Below, one piece after another: positions 33,139 through 43,314 of a DNA stretch of 64,000 bases; positions within the stretch are counted from its first letter, which is position 1; each line of letters opens with the position of its first letter. The notes beneath the pieces are model-generated. The model was not told the origin of the DNA. It saw nothing but the letters and a program-made list of their open reading frames with translations, and made no database searches. This DNA is from Rhizobium sp. Root1220 (GTDB lineage: Bacteria > Pseudomonadota > Alphaproteobacteria > Rhizobiales > Rhizobiaceae). The position numbers were made by a program, and so were the translations under genes. The stretch covers positions 41,337 through 105,336 of the forward strand of contig NZ_LMDG01000004.1 of NCBI RefSeq assembly GCF_001426265.1, in the 5' to 3' direction.

Positions 33139-34570
33139 CCAGCCGCTTGTCGTCATTTCGAAATCGGGCTCGAAACGCTGGGTCTCGGCTGCCGACACCG
33201 CCGCGCGCATACTCGGCCTCAAGGTCGGGATGCCTGCAAGCAAAGCGCAGGCTGTGGTCTCTAACCTTACGATGATCGATGCAGATCCTGCCGCCGACGC
33301 GGCTGCCCTTGAACGCCTGGCGCTGTGGGCGCTCCGGCAATACAGCCCTGTCGTTGCCGTCGACGGCACGGACGGTATCGTCATGGACACCGAAGGCGCC
33401 GATCATCTTCAGGGCGGCGAAGCCCTGCTGATTTCCGGGCTGGTCAACGGCTTGAGAGGTCGAGGCCTGACCGCTCGTGCTGCGGTCGCCGATACGTGGG
33501 GAGCAGCGCACGCGATCACCCGCCTGACGTCGGCGGAAACGACCGTTGTTCCGCTAGGCGGCGTGGCGAAAGCAGTCACTCGCCTGCCGATCCACTGTCT
33601 CCGGCTCGCCCCGGACACGATCCACGGTTTGCGGGTGATGGGCGTCGAGACGGTCGGTGAACTCTCCGCGATGCCTCGCGCGCCGTTGACGCTGCGATAC
33701 GGCCCGGAGGTCGGTAGGCGGCTAGATCAGCTGTTCGGGCGGATGGCAGAACCCATCGAGCCTCTGCGGACACCAGAGCTGGTCGAGGTGGCCAAGAACT
33801 TTCAGGAGCCGATCGGCGCCGCGGAGACAATCGCCAAATATGTACGCCGACTGGTTGGCGAACTGACATCCAAACTGGAGACACGCGGTCTCGGCGTCAG
33901 ACGTTCCGATCTTGTCATCCACCGCGTCGACAACACGCGGCAGTGTGTTCGAGCGGGGCTTGCAAAACCGGTCAGGGATCCCGCTCGGCTGTCAAAGCTG
34001 CTTTGCGACCGCATCGAAAAGATCGACCCGGGCTTCGGGATCGAACGGCTCGTCCTTGTTGCCTTGATCGTGGAGCCATTGGAGGAGCGACAGGTCGCGT
34101 CGTCACTCATCGAGGAGCTGGTTGTCGATGTCACGCCGCTCGTCGACATTCTCGGCAACCGCGGCCAACGTCTCTACCGGGTCACGCCGGTCGCCTCCGA
34201 CGTTCCGGAACGGTCGGTGATGCGCATCGGTCCGACGGCCGACGAAACCGGAGCGACATGGGCCGCCAAATGGCCAAGGCCATCGCGGCTGCTGGCGAAC
34301 CCGGAGCGGATCGACGTGACCGCTTTGCTCCCCGACCAGCCACCTGCCGTTTTCACCTGGCGCGGCAAGCGTCGGAGGGTAAAGCGAGCAGACGGGCCGG
34401 AGCGCATCTTTGGGGAATGGTGGGTTCGCCCGAGAGAGCACGCTGCCGTACGGGACTACTTCGTCGTGGAGGATGAGGCGGGTGAACGCTACTGGGTCTA
34501 CCGTGCCGGCGATGGCGTGGATACCGACACGGGCTCGCACCTCTGGTTTCTACATGGGGTGTTCGGATGA
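33053..34570 (+). CDS. imuB: ImuB, Y-family polymerase-like mutasome subunit
   Basis: A 505-residue DinB/UmuC-related protein that acts as the hub of the ImuA-ImuB-DnaE2 mutasome, binding the beta clamp. It starts at GTG 33053 (or ATG 33056) after TTAGGAG with [19 protein letters not shown], has the Y-family palm/fingers ([40 protein letters not shown] with the helix-hairpin-helix region) and a long C-terminal part. The catalytic acidic residues of active Y-family polymerases are not visible, as is normal for ImuB. Its stop overlaps the dnaE2 start (ATGA). Confidence 0.95.
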   Translation: MMPRVVCVYFPYLPTDRIRRHGEGTVPANQPLVVISKSGSKRWVSAADTAARILGLKVGMPASKAQAVVSNLTMIDADPAADAAALERLALWALRQYSPVVAVDGTDGIVMDTEGADHLQGGEALLISGLVNGLRGRGLTARAAVADTWGAAHAITRLTSAETTVVPLGGVAKAVTRLPIHCLRLAPDTIHGLRVMGVETVGELSAMPRAPLTLRYGPEVGRRLDQLFGRMAEPIEPLRTPELVEVAKNFQEPIGAAETIAKYVRRLVGELTSKLETRGLGVRRSDLVIHRVDNTRQCVRAGLAKPVRDPARLSKLLCDRIEKIDPGFGIERLVLVALIVEPLEERQVASSLIEELVVDVTPLVDILGNRGQRLYRVTPVASDVPERSVMRIGPTADETGATWAAKWPRPSRLLANPERIDVTALLPDQPPAVFTWRGKRRRVKRADGPERIFGEWWVRPREHAAVRDYFVVEDEAGERYWVYRAGDGVDTDTGSHLWFLHGVFG

Positions 34571-37500
34571 GGTATGCCGAACTTCAGGTCACCACACATT
34601 TCTCGTTCCTGCGGGGCGCCAGTTCTTCGGAGGAACTGTTCGCCACTGCGGCAGCGCTTGGGATTGACGCCGTGGGTGTTGTCGATCGCAACTCGCTGGC
34701 CGGCATCGTGCGCGCCTGGGAGGCGGCGAAGACCACGGGCGTGAGACTGGTTGTCGGTTGTCGTCTCGATCTTTCTGACGGCATGTCGATCCTGGTTTAC
34801 CCGACCGACCGGCCGGCCTACTCGAGACTGACGCGGCTGCTTTCGCTCGGAAAGAGCCGGGGCGGCAAGGGCAAGTGCATTCTCGATGTCTCCGATGTGG
34901 AAGCCTACAACGGCGGACTGATTGCCATCCTTATCCCTGATGAGGCCGACGAGACCACTGCCGGCCAGATCAGGAAGCTCGCTGCGATCTTTGGAGACAG
35001 GGCCTACGTTTCACTCTGCCTGCGCCGTCGCCCCAACGATCGCCTGCGGCTCCATAACCTGTCGAACATGGCCGCACGCCACAAGGTCAAGACGGTCATC
35101 ACCAATGACGTCCTGTTTCACGATCCCGGTCGCCGGCAGCTGCAGGACATTGTCACCTGCATCCGCAACCGGACCACCATCGATAGCGTCGGCTTCGATC
35201 GCGAGCGGCATGCCGATCGGTTCTTAAAAGCACCGGAGGAGATGCATCGGCTGTTTTCGGAATATCCTGAAGCGCTGGCGCGAACGCGGGAAATCGTTGA
35301 ACGCTGTCGTTTCGACATGAGCGAGCTCCAATATCAGTACCCGGAAGAGGCGCTTGTGCCGGGCCTCGACGCGCAGCAGTCGCTGACCAAGTTTGCCTGG
35401 GAAGGGGCTGCCACCCGATACCCCGAGGGAATTCCCGATAAGGTCCGCAAGGCGATCCTGCACGAACTCGAGCTCATCCGGGTGATGAAATACGCACCCT
35501 ACTTTCTCACCGTCTACAGCATCGTCCGGTTTGCCCGGTCGCAATCAATCCTCTGCCAGGGGCGAGGATCGGCGGCCAATTCGGCTGTCTGCTACTGCCT
35601 CGGTATCACCAGCATCAACCCGGAGACGGGTGACCTGCTATTCGAGCGGTTCGTCTCGATGGAACGCGACGAGCCGCCGGATATCGACGTTGACTTCGAG
35701 CACGCCCGCCGCGAGGAGGTCATCCAGTGGATATACGAGACCTATGGCCGCTCACGCTCGGCGCTCTGCTCCACCGTCACACGCTACCGCGCCAAAGGCG
35801 CGCTGCGTGATGTCGGCAAGGCGCTGGGGCTGCCTGAAGATCTGATCACGCAGCTGTCTTCCGGCGTCTGGGGCTGGTCGGAAGGCGTCGGCGAAAAGCA
35901 GCTCAAAGAGAATAACATGAACACCGCCGACTACCGCCTCAAGCTGGCACTGGACCTTAGCGCCCAGCTGATGGGCGCCCCCCGCCATCTTGGTCAGCAT
36001 CCGGGCGGCTTCGTTCTGACGCAGGACAGGCTGGACGATCTGGTGCCGATCGAGCCGGCGACCATGAAAGACCGCCAGGTGGTGGAATGGGACAAGGACG
36101 ATATCGAGGCGCTGAAATTCATGAAGGTCGACGTGCTGGCGCTCGGGATGCTGACCTGCATGGCAAAGTCGTTCGAGCTGCTGCGCGACCACAAGGACAT
36201 TCCCATGGGCCTGTCCGATGTCGAACAGGAGGACCCGGCCACCTACGCGATGATCCGCAAGGCCGATACGCTCGGCACGTTCCAGATCGAAAGCCGCGCC
36301 CAGATGGCAATGCTGCCGCGCCTGAAGCCACGGACATTTTATGATCTCGTCGTGCAGGTGGCCATCGTTCGGCCGGGACCCATCCAGGGCGACATGGTGC
36401 ACCCGTATCTGCGGCGGCGCGAGGGCAAGGAGAAAGTCGAGTACCCGACGCCCGAGCTCGAAGCGGTTCTGGGAAAAACACTCGGCGTCCCGCTGTTTCA
36501 GGAAAGTGCGATGAAAGTCGCGATGACCTGCGCCGGATTTACCGCGGGAGAAGCCGATCAGTTGCGACGTGCGATGGCGACGTTCAAGTTCACGGGCGGG
36601 GTGTCGAAGTTCAAGGACAAGCTCGTCGAAGGCATGGTCAAGAACGGCTACACACGCGAATTTGCCGAGAAGACATTTACGCAGCTCGAAGGCTTCGGAA
36701 GCTACGGCTTCCCAGAAAGCCACGCCGCGAGCTTTGCGCTGATCGCCTATGCCTCCAGCTGGATGAAATGCCACCATCCCGACGTCTTCTGCGCGTCCCT
36801 ACTCAACAGCCAACCGATGGGTTTCTACAGCGTTGCCCAGATTGTCCAGGATGCCAGAAACCACGGTGTCGAAGTCCGGCCGGTCTGCGTCAACGGCTCC
36901 CGCTGGGACTGCACCATGGAACGGATCGGCAATTCCGACCGCTTCGCTGTTCGTCTCGGCATGCGCGTCGTCAAGGGACTGTCGACCAACGATGCCGCAC
37001 GGATCATCCTGGCTCGGGCAGAGCAGCCGTTTGTCTCGGCCGATGACATGTGGCGGCGTTCCGGCGTATCGCCGTCGTCGCTGGTCAAGCTGGCCGAAGC
37101 TGACGCCTTCCTTCCGTCGCTGCAACTGGAACGGCGGCAGGCACTCTGGGATATCAGGGCGCTAAGAGATGAACCTCTGGAGCTTTGGGCGGCCGCCGCT
37201 GAGCGCGAAGCCAAGGTGATCGCCGAGATGCAGGAGCCTGAAGTGGCGCTGAAATCGATGACGGAGGGCAGGGAGGTCGTCGAGGATTACTCGCACACGG
37301 GTCTCACCTTGCGAGCGCATCCGGTATCGTTTCTCCGAAAAGACCTCGACCGCAAAGGCATCGTCACCTGCGCCGAGGCGATGGCGCAACGCGACGGGAA
37401 GTGGCTTTGGACTGCCGGCCTTGTGCTCGTGCGACAGCGGCCGGGATCGGCAAAAGGCGTCATGTTCCTGACGCTGGAAGATGAGTCGGGCATCGTCAAC

Positions 37501-37824
37501 GCCGTGGTCTGGCCATCGCTGTTCGAACGCCAGCGGCGGGTCTTAATGACCGCGAGCATGATGGCCATCAATGGCCGCATTCAGCGGGAAGGCGAGGTCG
37601 TTCACCTCGTTGCCCAGCGCCTGTTCGATTTCTCCGCCGACCTGTCGAGCGTTGGTAATCGGGACGGCGACTTCCCGCTTCCGCACGGTCGCGGCGACCA
37701 GGTCAAGCATGGAGGGGGCCCTGATCCACGGGACAATCCCAAACCCGTCGTGCAGGCGCGCGAGATCTATATTCCCGACCTTCATATCGATAATCTGAAG
37801 ATCAAATCCAGAAACTTCCACTGA
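34567..37824 (+). CDS. dnaE2: Error-prone DNA polymerase III alpha-like, DnaE2
   Basis: A 1085-residue translesion C-family polymerase. The N-terminal PHP domain begins [20 protein letters not shown]. The palm catalytic aspartates are D372, D374 and D376 in [60 protein letters not shown] and a C-terminal OB-fold ([20 protein letters not shown]) are typical. Length and motifs are complete. It is third in the LexA-controlled operon and is followed after 10 bases by an SRAP-fold gene, so the operon continues. Confidence 0.97.
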   Translation: MRYAELQVTTHFSFLRGASSSEELFATAAALGIDAVGVVDRNSLAGIVRAWEAAKTTGVRLVVGCRLDLSDGMSILVYPTDRPAYSRLTRLLSLGKSRGGKGKCILDVSDVEAYNGGLIAILIPDEADETTAGQIRKLAAIFGDRAYVSLCLRRRPNDRLRLHNLSNMAARHKVKTVITNDVLFHDPGRRQLQDIVTCIRNRTTIDSVGFDRERHADRFLKAPEEMHRLFSEYPEALARTREIVERCRFDMSELQYQYPEEALVPGLDAQQSLTKFAWEGAATRYPEGIPDKVRKAILHELELIRVMKYAPYFLTVYSIVRFARSQSILCQGRGSAANSAVCYCLGITSINPETGDLLFERFVSMERDEPPDIDVDFEHARREEVIQWIYETYGRSRSALCSTVTRYRAKGALRDVGKALGLPEDLITQLSSGVWGWSEGVGEKQLKENNMNTADYRLKLALDLSAQLMGAPRHLGQHPGGFVLTQDRLDDLVPIEPATMKDRQVVEWDKDDIEALKFMKVDVLALGMLTCMAKSFELLRDHKDIPMGLSDVEQEDPATYAMIRKADTLGTFQIESRAQMAMLPRLKPRTFYDLVVQVAIVRPGPIQGDMVHPYLRRREGKEKVEYPTPELEAVLGKTLGVPLFQESAMKVAMTCAGFTAGEADQLRRAMATFKFTGGVSKFKDKLVEGMVKNGYTREFAEKTFTQLEGFGSYGFPESHAASFALIAYASSWMKCHHPDVFCASLLNSQPMGFYSVAQIVQDARNHGVEVRPVCVNGSRWDCTMERIGNSDRFAVRLGMRVVKGLSTNDAARIILARAEQPFVSADDMWRRSGVSPSSLVKLAEADAFLPSLQLERRQALWDIRALRDEPLELWAAAAEREAKVIAEMQEPEVALKSMTEGREVVEDYSHTGLTLRAHPVSFLRKDLDRKGIVTCAEAMAQRDGKWLWTAGLVLVRQRPGSAKGVMFLTLEDESGIVNAVVWPSLFERQRRVLMTASMMAINGRIQREGEVVHLVAQRLFDFSADLSSVGNRDGDFPLPHGRGDQVKHGGGPDPRDNPKPVVQAREIYIPDLHIDNLKIKSRNFH

Positions 37825-37834
37825 GGAGGCCGGC

Positions 37835-38500
37835 GTGTCGCGTCTGTTTGGAGTCACCAAAAGCCTGGAGGAGATTGTCGCCCATTTCGCGGTCGACATC
37901 GCGCCGGCGCTTGAGGTGCCTAGCGAAACTGTCGATGGCACCCCGGGGCTGATCGTCCTTGAGAAGGACGGATTGCGGCTGTTGAAGTCGGTCCCATGGG
38001 GTTTTCCGCGACAGACACGCGACATGCGGCGTGAAGGCGAGCCACCGAGCCGCATCGGCCTCGTTGCGGATCTTACCAATCCACTCTGGGACCGCATCGT
38101 CGTTGATCCAAAATATCGCTGTCTGATCCCGCTCAAGCATTTTGCGAACCCCGATGGTGCCAAAGGCGAGAAAACCCGATCATGGTTTTCGAAGAACCGC
38201 CAGCCTTTGATGGCCTGGGCTGGGTTTGCCAAGAACACCCCAGACTTCGGCCCTGTGTTCGCCGGCATGACCATGACCGCAAACGAGAAGATCAGGCCTT
38301 TCAACGATCGCATGCCCGTTTTGCTCGAGCGGCAAGAATACGACCGCTGGCTTCATGGTTCGATCGAAGATGTCATCGCCTTCCAGTTTCGCGAGCCGCC
38401 GTCAGTCGATGACTTCGAAATCCTGCATAGCCACGACCGCTGGCAAAGCGGCGTTTCACCCTCCAAGGCTTCACCCCGTCGGGACAACATGCTTATGTAG
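37835..38500 (+). CDS. SRAP/YedK-fold protein lacking catalytic residues
   Basis: A 221-residue SRAP-family protein (SOS-response-associated peptidase, YedK/HMCES). The active family caps abasic sites in single-stranded DNA through Cys2, with an Asn, a Glu and a His. Here the start (GTG 37835 after GAGGAGG) gives MSRLFG, so residue 2 is Ser. The Asn region NNIAD is GLVAD (75-79), the GF-x-E motif is HFANPDG (102-108), and HNRMPV is FNDRMPV (156-162), His to Asn. The fold signature is kept (VPWGFPR, YRCLIPL, MAWAGF, YDRWLHGS). It sits 10 bases after dnaE2, so it is probably an operon member with a structural or DNA-binding role. Confidence 0.9.
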   Translation: MSRLFGVTKSLEEIVAHFAVDIAPALEVPSETVDGTPGLIVLEKDGLRLLKSVPWGFPRQTRDMRREGEPPSRIGLVADLTNPLWDRIVVDPKYRCLIPLKHFANPDGAKGEKTRSWFSKNRQPLMAWAGFAKNTPDFGPVFAGMTMTANEKIRPFNDRMPVLLERQEYDRWLHGSIEDVIAFQFREPPSVDDFEILHSHDRWQSGVSPSKASPRRDNMLM

Positions 38501-38529
38501 CCAAGGTTTCGTGTCGAAAGGTCTGCCAT

Positions 38530-39174
38530 ATGTGCAACTTGTACACCGTCCGTCTTTCCGCCGCGGAAGTGGCCGCACACTTCCGCGTGCCGAACCCGAT
38601 GCAATCGAACGCCCCCGAGGAAGTCTATCCGGGCACGCCCGGGATGGTGGTAACGGAGAACGACGGCGTTCGCGAGCTCCGCTCGATGATCTGGGGTTTT
38701 CCGCTGCGCCTGAAAGGCATGAAGCCGGAAGCCAAGCCAAAGCCTGTCAACAACATCGCCGACCTGGCGAAAGGCATGTGGATTGGCTTGGCGCGTAAAC
38801 CGCAGTGGCGTTGCCTGATCCCCGTGACGGGTTTTGCTGAAGCCGAGGGTGAGAAGGGCAGGATGACCCGCACCTGGTTTGCCCTGAAAGACCAGCCGGT
38901 CTTCGCCTGGGCAGGGCTGTGGCGGATCAGCGACGAGTGGGGTCCCGTCTATTCCGGCGTCATGACGGACGCCAATGAGGCGATCCAACCCGTGCACAAC
39001 CGGATGCCTGTCCTGTTACTTGCCGACGAATACGAACAATGGCTTCACGGGAGCTTCGATGAGGCGCTGGCATTCCAGAAACGGACATTGCCGCCTGAAC
39101 TGGTGACGATGGAGCGGACCAGCGAGCTGTGGGCGAAAAAGAAGTCTGCACCCGAGGCACCGCTGCTGCTTTGA
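38530..39174 (+). CDS. SRAP/YedK-family abasic-site protein (catalytically complete)
   Basis: A 214-residue SRAP protein with all expected active-site residues. Cys2 in MCNLYTVR becomes the N-terminal nucleophile after Met removal; N74/N75 are in PVNNIADL, E104 in GFAEAEG and H156 in VHNRMPVLL. IWGFPLRLKG and WRCLIPVTGF are typical. It should form covalent, protective links with abasic sites in single-stranded DNA. It follows the degenerate paralogue by 29 bases, with which it shares length and layout. AAAGG precedes the ATG. It probably belongs to the same damage-inducible transcript. Confidence 0.93.
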   Translation: MCNLYTVRLSAAEVAAHFRVPNPMQSNAPEEVYPGTPGMVVTENDGVRELRSMIWGFPLRLKGMKPEAKPKPVNNIADLAKGMWIGLARKPQWRCLIPVTGFAEAEGEKGRMTRTWFALKDQPVFAWAGLWRISDEWGPVYSGVMTDANEAIQPVHNRMPVLLLADEYEQWLHGSFDEALAFQKRTLPPELVTMERTSELWAKKKSAPEAPLLL

Positions 39175-39181
39175 CGCCGGT

Positions 39182-39499
39182 CTATTTTCCGAGGTTAGCG
39201 AACCACTCGGCATAGGGCGTGTTCTTCGCCATGTGCCGATTATAATCCGGTGCGCCATCTTCCCACCAGGGCGCACCGCGCTCGCCGAGAGCAACCTTGG
39301 CATCATCGACCAGATGTCGGGCCTTTGCCATCGCATCGGGGTCGCCCTTGGCGTCGCGAACAGCCCTTCTTGCGGACATCAAATCCTTGACCAGTCTATT
39401 CCGTGTGGCTTCGTCAAGCGCGGGATCGCTCTTGCGCCACAACCGCCCGCGGACGACGAAATATCGCCCATCAGACGTCTCAGGATATCGGTCCGACAT
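39182..39499 (-). CDS. Conserved hypothetical protein
   Basis: A 105-residue soluble protein (MSDRYPETSDGRYFVVRGRL...). Highly charged helical middle (DEATRNRLVKDLMSARRAVRDAK) and the ending GAPWWEDGAPDYNRHMAKNT. I recall homologues in rhizobia and other alphaproteobacteria near DNA-repair genes but know no function. AGGAGA precedes the ATG. It lies 4 bases after the gene ending at 39504, forming a two-gene operon that converges with the SRAP genes. Confidence 0.75.
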   Translation of the reverse strand: MSDRYPETSDGRYFVVRGRLWRKSDPALDEATRNRLVKDLMSARRAVRDAKGDPDAMAKARHLVDDAKVALGERGAPWWEDGAPDYNRHMAKNTPYAEWFANLGK

Positions 39500-39503
39500 T
39501 CTC

Positions 39504-39740
39504 CTAGCGCCCGCCTTTGATCGCCCGGTCTAACATCCGCTCTGTTTCCAGATTGGATGCCAGCGAAAGCATGTGGCCGTCGGCAATATCCACCAGTGCG
39601 CCGGCGATTTCGGTCTCTCCCCAACCGGCCATCACCGCTTGCTCGGCTAACTGTCTGAATGCGTCGGCAATTGCTTCCTGACAGTTCAGAAAGTGATCGG
39701 GATGCTCGGAAAGGGTTCTCGGACCGGGAATGTACTCCAT
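39504..39740 (-). CDS. Conserved hypothetical helical protein
   Basis: A 78-residue protein from the ATG at 39740 (MEYIPGPRTLSEHPDHFLNC). A longer frame from TTG 39791 is possible, but family-like sequence begins at MEYIPGP. It has an all-helical pattern (QEAIADAFRQLAEQAVMAGWG, EIAGALVDIADGHMLSLASN). Function unknown. It is the first gene of the pair with the 39182 gene. The RKGGR-like end contains no motif. Confidence 0.65.
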   Translation of the reverse strand: MEYIPGPRTLSEHPDHFLNCQEAIADAFRQLAEQAVMAGWGETEIAGALVDIADGHMLSLASNLETERMLDRAIKGGR

Positions 39741-39847
39741 TCCTAATGTAATAGAGTCGGCTGAGACGCGTTCAAGGTCGGTTGGCACCAATCTGAAACT
39801 TTTCGACGTCTTGTGGGTTTCCGCTGTGCAACCATTGGGAGATCATC

Positions 39848-40027
39848 ATGTCGAAGCGCGAACTCATCGATACTGGCACCGACAAACGCTACGTCCGTCG
39901 CGACGAAGACGGTAAGTTCAAGGAATCTGTCGACGTCGGCCGATCCCTCTCGGCTGACAAGCGCCATCAGGCGAAGAGCGATGCCAAGCCCGGGGAGGGC
40001 GACAAGGGCGACCACAAGTCCAAGTGA
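39848..40027 (+). CDS. Very small basic hypothetical protein
   Basis: A 59-residue protein (MSKRELIDTGTDKRYVRRDE, then GKFKESVDVGRSLSADKR and a Lys/Gly/Asp-rich end). GGGAG lies 7 bases before the ATG. The TDKRYVRRDEDGKFKES segment is widely seen in small alphaproteobacterial proteins of unknown function. Its stop overlaps the start of the exonuclease III pseudogene (GTGA), so the two were once coupled. Confidence 0.7.
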   Translation: MSKRELIDTGTDKRYVRRDEDGKFKESVDVGRSLSADKRHQAKSDAKPGEGDKGDHKSK

Positions 40028-40831
40028 AAATCGCCACCTACAACGTCAATGGCGTAAACGGTCGTCTCGAAGTCCTGCTTCGTTGGCTGGACGAGGCGAA
40101 GCCGGACGTTGTCGTTCTGCAGGAGCTGAAGGCGCCGGATGCGAAGTTTCCCGCGAAAGCTATCGAAGCCGCCGGTTATGGTGCGGTCTGGCATGGCCAG
40201 AAATCCTGGAATGGCGTCGCCATCCTGGCGCGAGGACAGGAGCCGCGCCTGACGCGCAAAGGTCTTCCGGGGGAGCCGGAGGACGAGCAGAGCCGCTTTA
40301 TCGAAGCCATCGTGGACGGGGTGGTGATTGGCGGCCTCTATCTCCCAAACGGCAATCCCTATCCTGGCCCGAAGTTCGACTACAAGCTCCGTTGGTTTCA
40401 GCGTCTACACGACTATGCCGCCGAGTTGCTGGAGCTTGAAGTGCCTGTCGTGCTCGTGGGTGACTATAACGTCATGCCGACGGAGTTGGATGTCTATAAG
40501 CCGGAGCGTTGGACTGACGACGCGCTGTTCCGCACCGAAGTCCGGGAAGCCTATTGAAATCTTGTCTCTCAGGGCTGGACGGATGCGCTACGTGAGATGC
40601 ATCCGGGAGAGCGCATTTACTCGTTTTGGGGACTATTTCCGAAATGCCTATGGGCGCGACGCGGGTTTGAGGCTCGACCATTTCCTGCTCAGTCCCGACC
40701 TTGCCGAGCGATTGAAAAAAGCTGAGGTCGACAAGCATGTGCGCGGCTGGGAGCACACCAGCGATCACGCGCCGGTGTGGATCGAACTGTCCTACAAGCA
40801 GATCAAACGGAGGAAGCGAAATGAGCAATGA
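40024..40831 (+). pseudogene. xth: Exonuclease III gene broken by a stop and a frameshift
   Basis: Starts at GTG 40024 with the exonuclease III/AP-endonuclease opening KIATYNVNGVNGRLEVLLRW, then LQELKAPDAKFP (metal-binding Glu), WNGVAILARG and VVLVGDYNV. At 40555 a TGA stands where REAYRNLVSQGW would have Arg (CGA to TGA). The frame remains readable (NLVSQGWTDALREMHPGERI) to about 40630, where an extra G in TGGGG moves the rest, DYFRNAYGRDAGLRLDHFLL and HVRGWEHTSDHAPVWIEL (active-site His), into another frame. Two independent lesions make loss of function likely. Confidence 0.9.
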
Positions 40832-41006
40832 CTGGCGCGACGAATTTCGGAGCGGTTTAGCGAACTTGGTCGATCAAGCGGTTGTTTCCGGAGCCAAGCA
40901 AGCCGATGTCTTTAAAGCCGCGATCGACGAAATAGAGCGTTTGCGGATTGCGAATGATCGCGATCCCGATCCTGCAGACGATGTGTCGGAAAACGCCATC
41001 GAATAG
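40821..41006 (+). CDS. Small acidic hypothetical protein
   Basis: A 61-residue protein, MSNDWRDEFRSGLANLVDQA, with CGGAGGAAGCG before the ATG at 40821. It overlaps the end of the exonuclease III pseudogene. Amphipathic helices and an acidic tail (DRDPDPADDVSENAIE) are visible; no family is recognised. Similar short proteins occur near repair genes in rhizobia, from memory. Confidence 0.65.
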   Translation: MSNDWRDEFRSGLANLVDQAVVSGAKQADVFKAAIDEIERLRIANDRDPDPADDVSENAIE

Positions 41007-41201
41007 CCAGCAAATGACTGGCCGGCGGCGAGTAGCTGAGTACGTCTGCAGTGCATAACTTCCCTTTGCAACCCCTTCCTTTAATGGCCGGGTGGGCGGT
41101 TCAATTTGGTTCAAGGCGCCCATTTCAGTCACAGGTTGCTACTATGGGGCCGCGAATACGGACTTATAGGACGACGAGTCGAGCGATGAAATAAGGCAGT
41201 T

Positions 41202-42026
41202 TTGCCCGAAAGACGAGGCAAAGCGCTTGCCATTGTAAACGGCGGTATGACGATAGCCATCGCGCTAGAACTACCGATCGGATCTCTAGTTGGCAATGCG
41301 CTGGGGTGGCGGGTCACCTTCCTCGGCGTTGCTATACTCTCGTTAATCGCGGTGGTCGGTTTGATTGTGGGGCTTGATCGGTCGGCCGGAGTAGGGCTTC
41401 CGGTACCAAGTCTCTCCGGCAGGATCGCGGTTGCTAAACGGCCTTCAGTTCTGGCTGGGGTCTCAGTGACGCTTTTTTGGGCGATCGGTTTGTACACCAT
41501 GTGGACATACATCGCCCCCTACCTGTCGTCGGTCGCAAACTTCGGCCCCAATGGTATTAGCTTTGTCGTCTGTCTGTTGGGAATCGGGTCGGCTGTCGGT
41601 GTGTTTGGTGGCGGTGTCCTTACTGACAAATACGGCGCGAAGGCCGTCATGGCCATTAGCCTTATTATTCTCGCAGCCGCCTTCATCGGCCTGTCTCTCA
41701 CTGCCTTCTTGCTGACACCGTCGCAAGCCGTTGCCCCGATCGTAATTTCCGTCGCCGTATGGGGCGTAGCTGCCTGGGGCTTCCTGCCAGCCCAGATATC
41801 GAACCTCATTCACAGCGGCGGGCAGGGCTCCGCTCCGGTCGTTCTCTCGCTAAACGTCTCATTTATGTACAGCGGCTTCGCGATCGGAAGCGCGATCGGT
41901 TCCCTCATTCTCGCTCAAGGACATATTGGTCAAGTTGGCATCGCCGCAGCGCTCGCCGAATTGATCAGCATAGCACTTCTTTTTGGCTTCGTTGCTAAAC
42001 AAGCCTCAATTTCTAAAACTCCCTGA
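41202..42026 (+). pseudogene. 5'-truncated MFS transporter
   Basis: The open frame begins in the middle of a major-facilitator protein: LPERRGKALAIVNGGMTIAI is the loop and start of helix 4 region, followed by about eight to nine hydrophobic helices through GIAAALAELISIALLFGFVA. The preceding three or so helices and the start are missing; the first usable codon (TTG 41202) has no ribosome site. The sequence resembles the DHA1/AraJ type drug or sugar efflux group. The break lies at about 41165-41200. Confidence 0.75.
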
Positions 42027-42232
42027 CAGTGACGAGCGACGAGGATCGAATCCTACAATCGCGGAAGTGCTCTAGATCCGAAGATGTTCGTAAGGCCCTA
42101 AAGCCGCACTCTCCAATCGAGCGCAGTGGCTTTGGGGGCGAGGTCCTTGGAAGTTTCCGACTTCGGGTCCGATCACGCGATGAGCCATCCATACCGGAGG
42201 GCTGTCGTTGCCAACTGCGCAAAGGGTCAAAA

Positions 42233-43126
42233 ATGTCCAACGGTTCTTCACATTTCGGCGGTCGCATCGCTATCGCAGGCGCGACTGGTCGAATTGGCTC
42301 CGCCCTGCTCTCGAGCCTCGCCAACGACAATGCTGATGTGGTGGCGTTTTCCCGCAACCCATCCGCGGACCGCTTGCCTAGCGGCCTAGTGCCGACCGTT
42401 GTCGATTTCGACGCGCCAGGTTCACTATCCCGGGCCGTCGAAGGGGTGGAGAGACTGTTCATCGCCCACGGAACGTCCGCAAGGCAGGTGGAAAACGAAA
42501 TCTCGCTGATAGACGCTGCTGTCGCGGCTGGCGTCCGGCATATCGTTAAAGTCTCGGTCATGGGGCCCCCCGTCAAACTGCATCCATTCGACTGGCATAT
42601 GAAAATTGAGGCGCACCTCGCCACATGTGATGTGGGCTACACCGTACTTCGCCCTTCCGCATTCGTTGATATCCTGAGCCGCGCAACCGTACCCGTCTCG
42701 GAAAGTTCTTGGGGCGGAGCGGCCGGAGAAGGCCGTGTCAATCTGATCGATACTCGCGACATCGCAGATGCGGCGCGGGTGGCGCTCCTCGACAATCGGT
42801 TTGCTAAGGCCCAACGAGCCTACCATCTTACAGGCCCGGCTTCAGTCAGCATGCCGGAAGTTGCCGCTGAACTATCGAGACAGTTAGGCTATGATGTCAC
42901 GTATCATCATCGCTCTCCATCAGAGCAGCGCGATGTACTGATCCGGTCTGGAACGAGCGAGATGGTTGCCGATCTGCTCGTGGGGCTCGATCGCCTTTTC
43001 GAGCAGTCGGTTCAGGCCGAGACTACAACCACAGTCGCCGAACTGACCGGAAAAACTCCCCGGTCCGTTGCCGCCTGGCTGGCCGACAACATTTCCGCTT
43101 TTCGGAGAAGCCCTTCCCAGGGATGA
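42233..43126 (+). CDS. NmrA-type NAD(P)-binding protein
   Basis: A 297-residue atypical SDR. The Rossmann motif GATGRIG (about 16-22, in RIAIAGATGRIGSALLSSLA) is followed by VVAFSRNPSADRLPSG, GVRHIVKVSVMGPP, MKIEAHLATCDVGYTVLRPS, NLIDTRDIADAARVAL and AYHLTGPASVSMPEVAAELS. This is the NmrA/azoreductase-like quinone-oxidoreductase group. The substrate is unknown. The start at 42233 is chosen because the family begins there and AAAGGG is nearby; the frame to 42029 adds non-family sequence. Confidence 0.88.
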   Translation: MSNGSSHFGGRIAIAGATGRIGSALLSSLANDNADVVAFSRNPSADRLPSGLVPTVVDFDAPGSLSRAVEGVERLFIAHGTSARQVENEISLIDAAVAAGVRHIVKVSVMGPPVKLHPFDWHMKIEAHLATCDVGYTVLRPSAFVDILSRATVPVSESSWGGAAGEGRVNLIDTRDIADAARVALLDNRFAKAQRAYHLTGPASVSMPEVAAELSRQLGYDVTYHHRSPSEQRDVLIRSGTSEMVADLLVGLDRLFEQSVQAETTTTVAELTGKTPRSVAAWLADNISAFRRSPSQG

Positions 43127-43314
43127 CCTCGAAAGACGCGTTCGACTTCATACTTACGCTCTTTCTGCAATTTCTCCGGAAGAAATTGGCTTTCGCTGCA
43201 TAAGGATCTCTTGCTCCTGTCAGGGCGTAATCCCGGGTTTAACTCAATCAATCCGAGAAGCGATAGCCGCGTCTTTCGGTTTTCAGCAAGCATCTTTAGG
43301 ATCGGAGATCGATC

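Noticed and set aside
35752..36777. 341-codon open frame antisense to dnaE2
   Set aside because: High-GC shadow frame; His/Arg/Leu-rich composition, no motif or ribosome site, and it overlaps the conserved dnaE2 core.
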